DNA of 64,000 bases, from contig JAVHNS010000002.1 of the NCBI GenBank assembly GCA_036872755.1, positions 1 to 64,000 of the forward strand. Direction: 5' to 3'. The notes below the pieces were generated by a model. The model did not search any database. It worked only from the letters and a program-made list of their open reading frames with translations, and was not told the DNA's origin. Positions 28,229-40,943 of this stretch are shown here, piece by piece. A program made the position numbers and the translations under genes. The stretch is from Orbilia blumenaviensis (lineage: Eukaryota; Ascomycota; Orbiliomycetes; Orbiliales; Orbiliaceae). Every line of letters starts with the position of its first letter. Position 1 is the stretch's first letter.

Positions 28229-28563
28229 CTAGGAGGCTACTGCACAGCATTTAAACCCAACTGCTGTATTTTTAAGTTTATTTGAATATATGTGAATACG
28301 ATAATAATGAAAATTTTTTCATAGTAAAACTATTTTTTTTTTAATAATTAAATTTTAATTTATAAATGTAATCTTGATGAGATTACAAAAATACCAAAAT
28401 CTGAAAAAAGTGTTAAGACTTACAAAATTTTATACAAATTTATATAGGAAAATTTCGAAAAAGATTTCTTTAAGTTAGTTAAAAACAATATATTTTTTGG
28501 TAGGTTTGGGTAGGATCGCGTTTTACGCTCAACTTTAACCCTCCTATATAAATGCAGTCGGGC
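28229..28563 (-). mobile_element. Helentron-like short element, copy J
   Basis: This 335-bp copy opens CTAGGAGGCTACTGCACAGC, where the hairpin palindrome has one C-to-T and one G-to-A type change, and closes AAATGCAGTCGGGC. The inner inverted repeat has decayed to CCCAACTG. A stays on both outer sides. Confidence 0.7.
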
Positions 28564-29156
28564 ATTATCTTAAAAATTATTAATATATTTAAAATTATAC
28601 TTTTAAAATTTTTATTTTGAATTAATATAATTTTTTTTTTTTTTTGAATATAATTTTTTTATTAATTTAATTTAAGATTTTTATATAATTTTTATTATTT
28701 TAATAATATATTTAATTTTATTATAATTTTTTAAACTTTTTAATATATTTATAAATTTTATATTTTTAAAATCAATTTTTAAAAATTTTAATTTATATTT
28801 TTCTATTTTTTTTTTTAATTTTCTTTAAAAAAATTCAATAAATTTTTTTTATATAATATAGATTATTTTTGAATTTTTATAAGTTATTAACTTTTAATTA
28901 TTTTTTTTATTTTATTAAAAAAATTTTAATTTTATACTTTGATTTAGATTTTTTTTAAGAAAAACTTTTGAATATTTTTTTAATTTTTTATTTTTTATAT
29001 TTTTTTATGTTATTTTTAATTTAAGAAGTTTTAAATAAATTTTATTAATATATAACTTTAATAAAAATATATAGAATATATTATAATTTTTTATTAAAAA
29101 AAAATTATAATCTATAGATTTAAGATTTTACCAATTCTATAATCTCATATAAATTT

Positions 29157-29272
29157 AAATTTTTTATTTTAAATTTTTTAATTAAATATTTTATATTAAT
29201 AAAATAATTTAATAGAATTTTTTATTTTAAATTTTTTAATTAAATATTTTATATTAATAAAATAATTTAATA
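29157..29272. repeat. Tandem duplication, 58-bp unit, 2 copies
   Basis: Two adjacent 58-bp units, each starting GAATTTTTTATTTTAAATTT or nearly so, are essentially identical. Confidence 0.75.
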
Positions 29273-29521
29273 GAATTTTTTTTTTAATTTTATAAAATAA
29301 TAAGTTTTTTTAAATTTTATTAATTTATCACAATTATTTATTTTAAATTTAAAATATTTTTATTTAATAAATCTTATAAATTTTTACTAAATATTTGAAT
29401 TTTTTTATTATTATTATTGATATATTTATAAATATAATATAAATTAAATTATATTAAATATTATAATTATATTTTATTTTAAATAAAAATATTTTAATAG
29501 TGATTTAATAAATATTATTAT

Positions 29522-30329
29522 TGTTAAAATTGATGGGGTTAAGTAAAGTGTATTAGATTAAGTCTGCTGAGTTCAATAGTATCTAAAGAGGTTATATATA
29601 AGATAATTTACTTAATTATTTTAAATATAATATTTTAATATTTTTATTAAATTTTATAATAACTATTATAAATTTTTTTTAAAGTTTTTTTTTCTTTATA
29701 TATATAGTTATATTTATTTATTATATTAATAAAATTAATATAATATAAATAATAAATTTAATAAATATATTATTTTATATTTTAAATAATATTTTAAATT
29801 GTAAAATATATAAGAAAAATATATGAAAATATGTAATTTAATATAAAATCATTACAAATAATTAAAATTTATATTAAATTATTTTAAATATATAAATTAA
29901 AATTAAAATATAAATAAAAAAAATTAAATATATAAAATAATAAAATTATTTATATATATAATATAATTAAATTATTATAAATAATTATATTATTAAAAAA
30001 AAATGTTAAACTTTATTAAAAAATTTTGATTAAATTATAAAATTATTTTTATAAATAAAAATTGTTTGATTTAAAAATATATATATATATAAATTATAAT
30101 AGGTGTAAATTTATTGTAATTAAATATTTTTTTAATAATTTTTATTATTTATTGTTTATATTTTTTAATATAAATTTTAAAATTTTTATATTATTAAAAT
30201 ATTTTAATATTTTGTATATTATTTTAATATATATATTATTATTAATTTAAACTTGAATTATACTTAATAAATTATTTTATTATATAAATTAAATTTAATT
30301 TTATATATATTATTAAATATATAAATTGT
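29522..30329 (+). repeat. LTR-like repeat family L, copy 3 (inverted)
   Basis: It starts TGTTAAAATTGATGGGGTTA, the family start with RIP-type changes. The rest is the reverse complement of 20,360-21,079 joined to 19,748-19,940, so about 400 bp of copy 1 is missing here. The 62-codon open frame inside (30,062-30,250) is AT-driven and not a gene. Confidence 0.55.
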
Positions 30330-30479
30330 TTATTGAATTATTAATATTAATAAATTTTATTATTTATCAATAGTATATTATCTTTAATAATAAAAATTTG
30401 GTTTATTAAATTTTTTATAATATTATATTAATTTATATTATAATAAATAAACATAAATTTGATAAATATTTATTGAAAA

Positions 30480-30600
30480 ATAATACTCTTGAGGGAAAGC
30501 GTACTTCATAGTCAAACAACAGTTGAAAAACTAGTAAACTGTTTTTTGGTTTTAATTCTGCTAATTTACCATGAATCAACAATTATAAACCCAAATTTAA
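30480..30600. other. Small GC-normal patch in AT-rich block
   Basis: About 120 bases (for example GAGGGAAAGCGTACTTCATA) have far more G and C than their surroundings. No open frame, RNA fold or match to the Helentron-like family was seen. It may be a short recent insertion or non-repeated host DNA that escaped RIP. Confidence 0.4.
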
Positions 30601-33600
30601 CTGTAAAATAATAATTAAACAACTAAATTTCATAATTAAATAATAATTACTAAACTATTAAACTAGTTATTGTTATAATTATTAAATAATTATTAAATAG
30701 TTGTTGAATAATTATTGAATGATTGTTAAATAATTATATATGACTTTTGTTTATTTAATACGATTTATTACAATCACAATACAAAATTCATAATATTTAG
30801 TAGATTATTTAATAAATTAATAGTTAATTAATGAGTTAATAAAATAATTAATAGAATAGTTAGTAAAATAATAGCTAATAGAATAACTAATATTTTTGAA
30901 AAATTTTATATATTCTTTTTTTATTATAAAAAATAAAGTTTTAATAAGGTAAATTCTTTTTTTAAGAAAAAAGATTGGTTAAATATATTAAATGTTTAAT
31001 ATTTATTAAAAAATTATTAAAATCTAAAATTTTAATTTTTAATTAATTATATAATTAATAATTTAAAAATTAGAATTTTTTATATATAATTTTTAAAGAT
31101 AATAGTTGTTGTTTAATATTTAATATAAAATTTTAAAATATTATTTAATATTATTAATTATATATATATTTAAATATTAATTAATTAAAATAAGAAAAAA
31201 AATAAATATTAAAAACTTTTTGAATAGATTATTTATTATTTTTGATAATAAATTAAAAATTTTTAAAAATATAATATTTAATATTTAATAAAGTTTTTTA
31301 AATAATATTTAAATTAATAATTAAAGAATTTAAAAATTATTTATTTAATTTAATATTTTAAATATTAATTTATTAATTTTTTTTTTAAGATAAAGATAAT
31401 TAAATTTTATTATTTTTGATATTAAAATTTAAATTTTTAATGTTATTATTTAAGTTTTTAATTTTAAATTTTAAATTTTAATTATTATTTATAATTTGTT
31501 TTTTATTATTTAATAAAATATTTTTTATTTTATTTATAATTATTTATAAAAATAATAATTAAATTAAAATTTTATAAATATTAAAAATAAATTTATATAA
31601 AAAATTTAAAAAAATTTTTAATAAATGTTAAATATTTAAAATAAATTATTAAATAATTATTAAAAAATTAAAATTTTGTAATTAAAAAAACATTTTTTTT
31701 TAATATGTAATAAAAATTTAAAAATAAAAATTTATTTAATTAAAAATTATATATTTTTTTTTTTATTTAATATTAATATATTAATTTTAGAATATTTATT
31801 AACTAATCTATTAATGTTTTTTATAAATATATAAAATTTTTGTAATAATTTAGTTAATATATTTTAATTATATTAAAAAAATTAAATTAATTTAATTTTT
31901 TATTAAATTAAATATTAATTTTTATATGTTTATAAATAATATAATTATAAATGAATATTTCTAAATTATAATTATAAATATATAATTAATATTTAATATT
32001 TTTTAATTTTTTTTTATATTTTTTTTTAATTTTTTTTTTAATTTAGAATTGTAATAAGTGTGAAATATATTATTATATAAATAAAATTGTTTTTAAAAAT
32101 ATTTAAGATATTTTATTATTATTTTAATATAATTATAATATTACATAAATAAATGAAATTTAAGGTAATTTTAAATATATTAAAAAAAGTTATTAAATAT
32201 TAAATATTAATTAATTGTTAAATATTAGAAAGTAATTATAAATATATATAAAAAAATTTATTTAATTATTTTTAATTTTTTTTTTTATTATTATATAATT
32301 TAATTAAAAAAATTTCTGAATTTAAAAAAGTTAAAATATAATAAAAATTTAATTTAAATTTTATTAAATTTATTAATATATTTATAAATTTTTATAAATA
32401 TTATTAATTATATTAAAATATTTTTAAAAATTTTAAAATAAATTTTATATAATAAATTAAATTTAAATATTTATAATAATTAAATAAAAAGTAATTAATA
32501 AAAAGTTATATTTGTATTATAAAAATATTACATATTTATTTTATTAATATATTTTTTTTTATTTATTTTATTAATTATAATTTAAAATTTATTTTTAATA
32601 TTTTTATATTATTTATAATTATATTTAGAATTTTAAAAATTATATATTTTTAAATTTTAAATATTTATTTTAATATTAAATAATTTAATATATTTTATAT
32701 AATTTATAATTTAATTAATTAATTTAAAATAATAATTTTGTATTTTTTTATTTTTAAAAAAAAATTTAAAAATATGTTTTAAAAGATTTTAAATATTATT
32801 TAATAAATACTAAAAATTATTTAATAATTTTAAAAATTTAATTAATTAATAATTTTTAATTTTTAAATAAGGAAATTTTTTTTAAAAAAATTAGTAATAA
32901 TATAAAAAAAATTTATAAATAACATGATGATTATAAATAAATAATTAATAATAAATTAATAATAATTATATATATTAATTAAATTTTTTTATTTTTAAAA
33001 AAATTTATTAAATATATAATATTAAATATAAAAATATATAAAATAAATATTATACTAATTAAAAAAGTTTTTTGTTAAATAATTAATAATAAATTATAAA
33101 TATATTTATAATATATTTAATTTATATATTTTATTATTAATTTCTTAATTTAATTTTATTATATATATATTTATTTTTATTATTATATTTTTTATAAAAT
33201 ATGATTATCAAATATTTAATATATATTAATTAATAAAAAAAATAATAAATATAATTAATTAGATTTTTTTAAAAATATAAAATTATTGATAATTCAAAAA
33301 TTTTAAAATTATAAATAGATTTTTAGAAATTTAATTACAAATTATTATTTATAATATTTAATAATTTTTAAAAAATATAATTTAACAAAAAAAAACTAAT
33401 ATTAGATGTTAAAAGATTATTATCAGAATATTTATTAATTTTAGATTTTATAAATTTATTTTAAATAAATTAATTTGCTAGATTATACTCCTATTTATTT
33501 TTAAATAATAAAATATATTAAAAAAATTTATATATATAAAATTATTTTATAATAAATATTTAATGTTTATATAATATTTTTATTTAGTAAGTTTTTTAAT

Positions 33601-36600
33601 TAATATATTAAATTTTTAAATATTTATTAATATTTTATAATTTTTATTAAATATTAATTAATAATTAATATTGTTATTAAATTGTATTTATTTATTAATA
33701 TATTTTTTTATTATATATTAATTATAAAATTTTTTATAATTATATTTATTTTTGTATAGTATTAAAAAATTTTGATAAGTATTTAATATTTTGTAATTAT
33801 TTAATAAATTTTAATTACTTATTAAAGTTATAAAAATAATATTAATAATATAAGATTATTTTTATAAATAATAAAAAATTAATATATTATTATAATAATT
33901 GTATTTATATATTTAAAATAAATTTATAAAATTTACTTACAACTAATTATTGTTTATAATTGTTTTATATTTATATATTTAAAATAAAATTAAAAATTTA
34001 ATATTTATATATTATTTATTATATTTTTTTAATATAGATTTATTAAATTTTTTTTTTTTTTATTTTTTTTTAAATTTTTTAAATTTATTAAATAATATAA
34101 ATTTTAAAAACTTTTAAATCAAAATAAACTTAATATTACTACAGATAATAAATTTTAAAATATTGATTATTAATTAATAAATTTAAAAATTAATATTAAA
34201 AAAAAAAACTAAATATAAAATTCAAAAAAACTCTCAAAATTTAATCAGATTTTATAATCAAGTTTTTTTTAAATATGATATTAAATTTTTTATATTAAAT
34301 TTATTTTTTTAAAATTTATTATATTTTAAATTATTATTTATTAATTTAATTATATTAGATGAAGATTAACCCTTCAAAAACTCTCAAAATTTTTCAAAAT
34401 TTTTTTTAAAGTTTAAAATTAAAAAACTATTATTATATTAATTTTTTAAATATTATTATAATTTAATTTTATATATTTTACTAATTTTAAAACAAACTCT
34501 AAAAACTGCTAATTGTTTTAAAAAATATATTGAATATTAATTATTTTCTAATTTTTTTTTTTATTTTTAAATTAATTAGAAACTATTAATAAAAAATTTA
34601 TTTATTTTTTAATTTCTAAAATAATTTTTAATAATTTTATATTTTAAAAAATATTTTCAATTTTTTATTATTTAATAAAAATTTTATATTATTAAAATCC
34701 AAAATTAAAAATATTATTAAAAAAAAAAACTAGGTTTTTCAAATTAACTTATATAAAATAAATAAAAAACTTAATATTTTAACTTAATATATTTTAAATC
34801 TTATATCAGACTTTAATTGTTTATTAATAATTTAAATTAATTATTATTTTAAAAAATTAAAAATATAAATATAATAAAAATAATAATAATATTATTTTTA
34901 TTAAAAACAAATTTAATAATATATAATTTAATTTTAATAATTTTTATAATAATTTTAATAAATTATTAAATATATTAAAAAAAATTAAAAACATTTATTA
35001 ATATATTTTATAATAAATAACAATTTTAAAATTTAAGCTTAAAATAAAAAAATTCTTAAATAAATTAACAATTTCAATAATTCACATAAGTAATAATATT
35101 AAACATTTTAAATTTAAATTAAAAATAAAAATATATTATTAAATAATTTCTAAATATTTAAAATTTTTTAACTAATAAATATTATTTTAATAAATTTTAT
35201 TAAATTTTATAAAATTAATTTTTTTATTAATAAAATTTAAAATAAAAAAATATTTAATAATTAAAATAATAAATTTATAAAATTAATCAATATTATAAAA
35301 ATAAACAATAATAATCCAAAAAATAATAAAAATAATTTAAATACTTTAAATAATAAAAATAATAATTTAAATATTTTAAATAATAAGGGTAATAATTTAA
35401 ATGCTCTAAATAATAAAAGTGATGGTTTAAATATTTTAAATAATAAAAAAGACAAAACTAATATTTCAGAAAATAAAGATAATTTTTTAAATAAAAAATA
35501 AAAAATCATATAATATATTTTTAATTAATAAAATTAAAAAAAATAAATCAATATAAATAATTAAAAAAAACATAAATTTATTAATTTTATAATTTATAAT
35601 TTTTAATTTGATTTTATTGAAATTTTAATAATTTTTTAAAAATAGAAAAATATTAATTATTTTATAATTAATAATAATAATTTAATTATTAATATTTTTT
35701 ATATTATTAAAAATTTTATTTTAAACTATTTTAAAAAAATAAAAAAAAATATAAAAAAAATTATATTATTTTAATATTTATTAAAAAATTATAATTTTCA
35801 AAAATAAAAAAATTATAAATTATATGAAGATGGTTATAAATATTAAATATTTAAAGAAAGTTTTTGAGAAAAAAATAAAAAATAATATAAAAGTTAAAAT
35901 TATTAAAAATATTGTATTAAATAAATTTATATATTTTAAATTTTTTATATATTTATAAATATGTTAATAATTTTTATTATTTAATATATATTTTTTTAAT
36001 AGGTAGAATATTTACTTTATTTATTTTAATTCTTTTATTAATTGTTATTAAATTTTTAATATTAAATATTGTTTTTAAAAAAATTATTTTGAAAATTTAT
36101 TATTTATTTTTAAATAACAAATTAATTTTTATTTTTAAAAATATTATTATAAATATTTTAAATAATAATATATATTTAATTTAAAATAATAAATTTAATA
36201 TTATTTAATAAATATTTTTAAATAATTACTATTATATAAATTATTTTTAAATTATTTTAAATAATATTAATAATTTTTATTTTAATTTGAGTAATTTATT
36301 ATATATTTATTATTTATTTAGTATTATATATAAGAGTTTTAAAGATTATATTATTTTATATTTTAATCAAGATTTAAAAAATTAAATTAAAAATTATAAA
36401 AAGTTACTAATAAATGGAAAAGATATTAAGGTTTATAAACTATTTGAATTTTATATAATTTTATATAAAAATTTATAAATAAATAATATATTTCTTTTTA
36501 AAAAAAAATATTTAATTAAATATTAATTATTATTTGGTAATAGTTGATAAAGATATTAATAAGAATAAAAATAAAAATAAAGTTATTAAATAATTTTTAG

Positions 36601-37300
36601 AGTTTATATTAAAAAAAGAAAAAAATTTAAATATAAAGGAAAATTAAAAAAAATTTTAATTATCTTAAATAAATTAAAATTTTTAGAAATTTAGTGGTAA
36701 ATGGTAAAAATCAAAAAATAAATAATAAATATTAAAAAATAAATTGAAAAATTAAAAAAAATAATATAAAAAATAAAAAAATTTTTAATAAAAATATTAA
36801 CAATTATAATATATATTATTATAATAAAAAAAAAGTAAATAGTAAAAGTTTAAAATAAGAGAATAAAGATTATAACAGGATTGATATTAATTTTTTTTTT
36901 TTTTTTTTTTTTTAAAGATTTTATAATCTATTTAAAAATATGATTAATAAATTTTACTATTTTTCTCTAAAAATTTTATTATAAACTATCAAAGTTTACC
37001 TATATTTAAATATTGATTTAATTATTAAAAATATAAATATAATTACATATATTATAATAATTATTTTAAATTATTAACAATAAATTTTTAATATTATATA
37101 TCTATTATAAATCAATCTTTAATTATAAATTATTTAAAATAATTTTAATCATTACTAAAATTTTTAATATGGTTTTATCTAGCTCATTTAAGCTGACAGA
37201 TTTTCAATATCCACCAATTGCCTTTCAAAGTCCTTGCCTACTTCCCAGTACTTCGTATATTGGCTTCCCAGCTCACTTAGTTTTTTCCTAATGCTTTATA

Positions 37301-37440
37301 TATTTAAATTATTTTTTATGTAATTAGCCTATAGACCATTTTGTGTGTGGTTTATTTATGTATATAAATTTTGACTGAGGATACTACTGAATTTAGCAGA
37401 CTTTGTCTAATATACTTCACTTGACCCTATTAATTCTGAC
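37301..37440 (-). repeat. LTR-like repeat family L, fragment 4, at the AT/GC boundary
   Basis: The minus strand starts TGTCAGAATTAATAGGGTCA at 37,440 and matches the terminal 140 bp of the L copies at 21,079, 26,686 and 29,522. It is the least mutated copy (for example ACTGAATTTAGCAGACTTTG). Host-like sequence lies on both sides. Confidence 0.6.
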
Positions 37441-37997
37441 AAAAATCTTTAGTTTCGTTTAGTTTTTATAATGCTGGTGGCTTTCGCCCAAAATTTTAAT
37501 TTTTGTCATTATTTTTTGGGAGGGTACTGTATAATTAGCGAACTGTGATTTCATGGACACGTTCTTGTAGCTTATAAACCACTGGTGCATAGATTATTGG
37601 TTAATATTACAAGTAATTATTTTACTGAATGAAATCTTTTGGTGACAATATATTATCCTTTGTTCAGAAGTAGATGATTGGACTTTTGTTAAGGTTCTCA
37701 CAAATCTAGAAAAGGATGTGTTGCCGTTTAAAAGAGAGGCGAGCTTGATTTCGTGTGTTGAGGCTTACCCGCCTGAAATTGAATGTCAACTTTCTTCGCG
37801 TACTTCACATCTGCCACCTTTCCACCATCCCATCCATCAAACGTAAATATTGAAACTCATACGACCTGGATTATATTCAGTCCGCTCCGATCCCGCCAAA
37901 TCAAACTAGGTACGCGAAAATCTGCTTCTCGGCACGTCAGAACAGTTACGCTCATTAAAAATAATAATAAAAATAAGTCTACTTGACGCCTAGCACC
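37441..37997. promoter_or_regulatory. SUB2 upstream region
   Basis: This is the first unambiguously normal-GC DNA and holds no convincing gene. It must contain the SUB2 promoter and leader. I could not define a TATA box or other site with confidence. Confidence 0.4.
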
Positions 37998-38390
37998 ATG
38001 TCTGAACACGAAGAGGATCTTATCGACTATTCCGACGATGAAATCGCGCCCACTGAAACCACCGGCGCTGCCGGCGCTGCCAACAATGGCGACGCACAAA
38101 AAAACGAGACTGCAGCGTCAAACCAAGCTGATAAAAAAGGCTCATACGTCGGAATACACAGCACTGGCTTCCGCGACTTCCTCTTGAAACCGGAACTCCT
38201 CCGAGCAATCGTCGACTGCGGCTTCGAGCATCCTTCCGAGGGTCAGTCTACTTCTCCTGCTATACCCGCTCCCCCATTACCCCCTGCATCAAAATATATT
38301 TCGTCCAGTGGGTTTTCAAGGCACCGATGATGCTTTATGATTTCCTCAGACGGAATGAGTCAAAAAAAAAAAAGAAAGAAAGAAAGAAAG

Positions 38391-38437
<47 letters not shown>

Positions 38438-40219
38438 AAGAGAGAAAGCAGAAGAAGAAGAAGAAGAAGAAGAAGAAGAAAGGAGAAGAAGAAAATAAGA
38501 AAATGAAGAGGAAACATACTACCAACAACGCTCGACCGAGTCGGGATCTTGTGGACCGGATGGCATAGCCGTGGTAACGCTGGATCGGGGCTATTGCCGC
38601 CAAATAACCGGCCCGATGGACGAAGCACTATCAGTAACCCGACTAGGCCGGGTTGCCTAATGCCACGACGATGCGAAATTTGGGAATGTAATGGATCAGC
38701 TGCCTGAGAGATCACTTCATCAACATCCTACAATGGACTTATTGGACCACATAGCCTGCACTCTATTCGAGTATCTGTCTGCAGGTGTTAGAAGGGAGCC
38801 AGTGTCGGATCGCAGCGATACATACGAACTCTACGGCGCCTGTTTCCTTTGATCTTACCGGATATCCGTCCTATCAGACGAACTGCCCTTCTCTCTCAAT
38901 CCCGCTTGCTTAGTTTGACTCTTCTTCTTTCGGCTTTCATGCTCGGCTCCAAGCCGAACCATTTTCTTTGATAATTCGCATCTAACACCGATTTTGCTTG
39001 TTGCAGTCCAGCAAGTTTGCATTCCACAGGCTATTCTGGGTACCGATGTTCTTTGCCAGGCGAAGTCTGGGTTAGGGAAGACAGCGGTGTTCGTGTTAAC
39101 CACCCTTCAACAGCTCGATCCAGTAGCTGGAGAGACTTCCGTTCTGGTTATGTGCCACACCCGTGAGCTGGCCTACCAGATTCGTAACGAATACACACGA
39201 TTCTCGAAGTATATGCCCGAGGTAAAATGCAGTGTATTTTATGGCGGTACTCCCATGCAAAAGGATGTGGAGGTTTTGAAGAACAAAGACACCCACCCTC
39301 ACATCATCGTTGCAACTCCTGGGAGACTTAATGCGCTCGTAAGGGATAAACATTTGCGTCTTGGGACTGTCAAGGCGTTCGTTTTGGATGAATGCGACAA
39401 AATGCTTGACCAGATCGGTTCGTACCCATCAGTGCCTTCCCAAGTGCGTGATTTTTTGCTATCTCTGGGGGTCCGCTTACTAAATATATACAATCAGATA
39501 TGCGCCGCGATGTTCAAGAAATATTCAGGGCTACCCCACAAAGCAAACAGGTCATGATGTTCTCCGCCACACTAGCACCAGAAATCCGACCGATCTGCAA
39601 GAAATTTATGCAGTCACCGCTTGAAATTTTTGTTGACGACGAAACAAAACTTACGCTTCATGGCCTGCAGCAATACTATATCAAACTCGACGAAAAAGAG
39701 AAGAATCGAAAGCTGAACGATCTCCTGGACCAACTAGAGTTCAACCAGGTCATCATCTTTGTTAAATCCACCGTTCGAGCCAACGAGTTAAACAGATTGC
39801 TCGTTGAGTGCAATTTCCCATCCATCGCAGTCCATTCGGGAATATCGCAGGAGGAGCGTATTAAACGCTATACATCATTCAAAGAATTCAATAAGCGCAT
39901 CTGCGTAGCGACGGATGTTTTCGGTCGTGGGATCGATATCGAGCGTATCAACCTTGCTATAAACTACGACCTTCCCGCAGACCCCGACTCATACCTTCAC
40001 AGGGTCGGTCGCGCGGGCCGGTTCGGAACAAAGGGGTTGAGTATTAGCTTTGTGAGCAGTAAGGAGGATGCTGAAGTCCTGGACAAGATCATGGAACGAT
40101 TTGAAGTCCAGCTAGAACAATTCCCGGAAGGCGGGATTGATGCCAGCCGGTAAGTGCACCAGGTCTGCGTGTGTCGGCTTGTGGATGCTAATGATTTCAC
40201 CAGTTACATGAATACTTAG
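37998..40219 (+). CDS. SUB2: ATP-dependent RNA helicase SUB2 (DECD-box, UAP56 family)
   Basis: Four exons: 37,998-38,241, 39,007-39,417, 39,498-40,149 and 40,204-40,219, giving 440 residues. SUB2 is the spliceosome and TREX-complex helicase that links splicing to mRNA export in the nucleus. Visible motifs are the acidic N-terminus ([11 protein letters not shown]), the Q-motif region, Walker A AKSGLGKT (100-107), TPGRL, DECD (209-212, the form typical of Sub2), SAT (241-243) and HRVGRAGR (386-393). The short last exon restores the family's Tyr-Met-Asn C-terminus. The start ATG is the first in frame after a leader. Intron 1 is 765 bases, long for this region, and full of microsatellites; introns 2 and 3 are 80 and 54 bases. 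It is convergent with the next gene. Confidence 0.96.
38352..38500 (+). repeat. Compound microsatellite in SUB2 intron 1
   Basis: A poly-A run, AAAG repeats, about 40 bases of AG repeats and then about 10 AAG repeats follow each other inside the intron. The sense-strand tract is pure purine. Confidence 0.9.
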
Positions 40220-40943
40220 TGTTTGGGCTTGGGTATCATATAAAATAGAAACGAAGGCCGCCCGTCATCAAAATGCTTCTTGTTCGCGAACATTGTCGCC
40301 TTTCCTCTATATCCATCAAAATTGCTAGTCTGGTAACTAATTACTCCAATACGAAAACATGCTTTCATTCCATGTACTATTCAAATGCAAGTCTCTGTTA
40401 CTCGGGTTCATAGGTGTAAATATGCCGCACTTTTTTGTTTTACAAGGCATACCAGAGAAGGACACTAGCTGCTTCTTGGCTTAGAAGATAGCCGAGATAA
40501 GATAGAGGGCAGTGTGAATATTGTCTTTTCACTTGCGGGTATTCTGCACCATAAGACTAGAAAATATACAAGCCAAAGGCTGCCATCATGGAAACCACCA
40601 AATCGTCACTGACTGCCAATCGTATCTGCACACCCCCGTTAATACCAAATCGCTTGAAGTACGGTTGGGATTGTTTACCTATAACGCAAGACGTTAACGA
40701 AATGCATCGTATGTGCACCGGGTGACCAGTGATGCAGGAAGCTCTCCAGTATCGAGATATACGTCAAACTAATTGAGAGGCGACTGCGTTTTCTGGTCCA
40801 GGCTGGCTACTGGTTGGTTTGGTGGTTGGCGGGCCCTCGTAGGCCTCATACGCGTTGGTTGTGACCATTTTCTTAGCAGCGCAGAGGGCTAACAAAATGT
40901 ATTCAACATCAAGACTATAGCGAAAATCGTTTCGGGACCAATG
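40220..40943. other. Intergenic, 3' ends of SUB2 and the coiled-coil gene
   Basis: The two flanking genes converge here. The region must hold both 3' untranslated regions and poly(A) sites. No further open frame or RNA gene was recognised. Confidence 0.5.

Larger units (their letters stand above)
1..37170. other. AT-rich, gene-free block of RIP-degraded repeats
   Basis: The sequence is almost wholly A and T, with long A/T runs and stop codons in all frames. The few open frames of 60-82 codons are Lys/Asn/Ile/Phe/Leu-rich chance frames or lie across the short GC-rich repeats, so I call no gene here. Diverged repeat pairs can be followed by eye, and copies differ mainly by C/T and G/A, as RIP would leave. 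GC returns only in the ten short Helentron-like scars and in small patches near 3,185-3,420, 30,480-30,600 and 37,170-37,300. Such blocks are known in Pezizomycotina as AT-rich isochores. Some of them contain centromeres, but nothing here proves that role. Confidence 0.85.

Noticed and set aside
35261..35509. 82-codon open frame with repeated Leu/Phe/Lys pattern
   Set aside because: The regular pattern comes from a short AT-rich tandem repeat (AATAATTTAAATA-type); composition explains it.
1..37170. Mitochondrial DNA inserted in or contaminating the assembly
   Set aside because: The AT content is similar, but there are no mitochondrial protein, tRNA or rRNA genes, and the repeats show RIP-type decay, which is a nuclear process.
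38335..38715. 126-codon frame opposite SUB2 intron 1
   Set aside because: Its Ser/Leu and Phe runs are translations of the microsatellite on the other strand.
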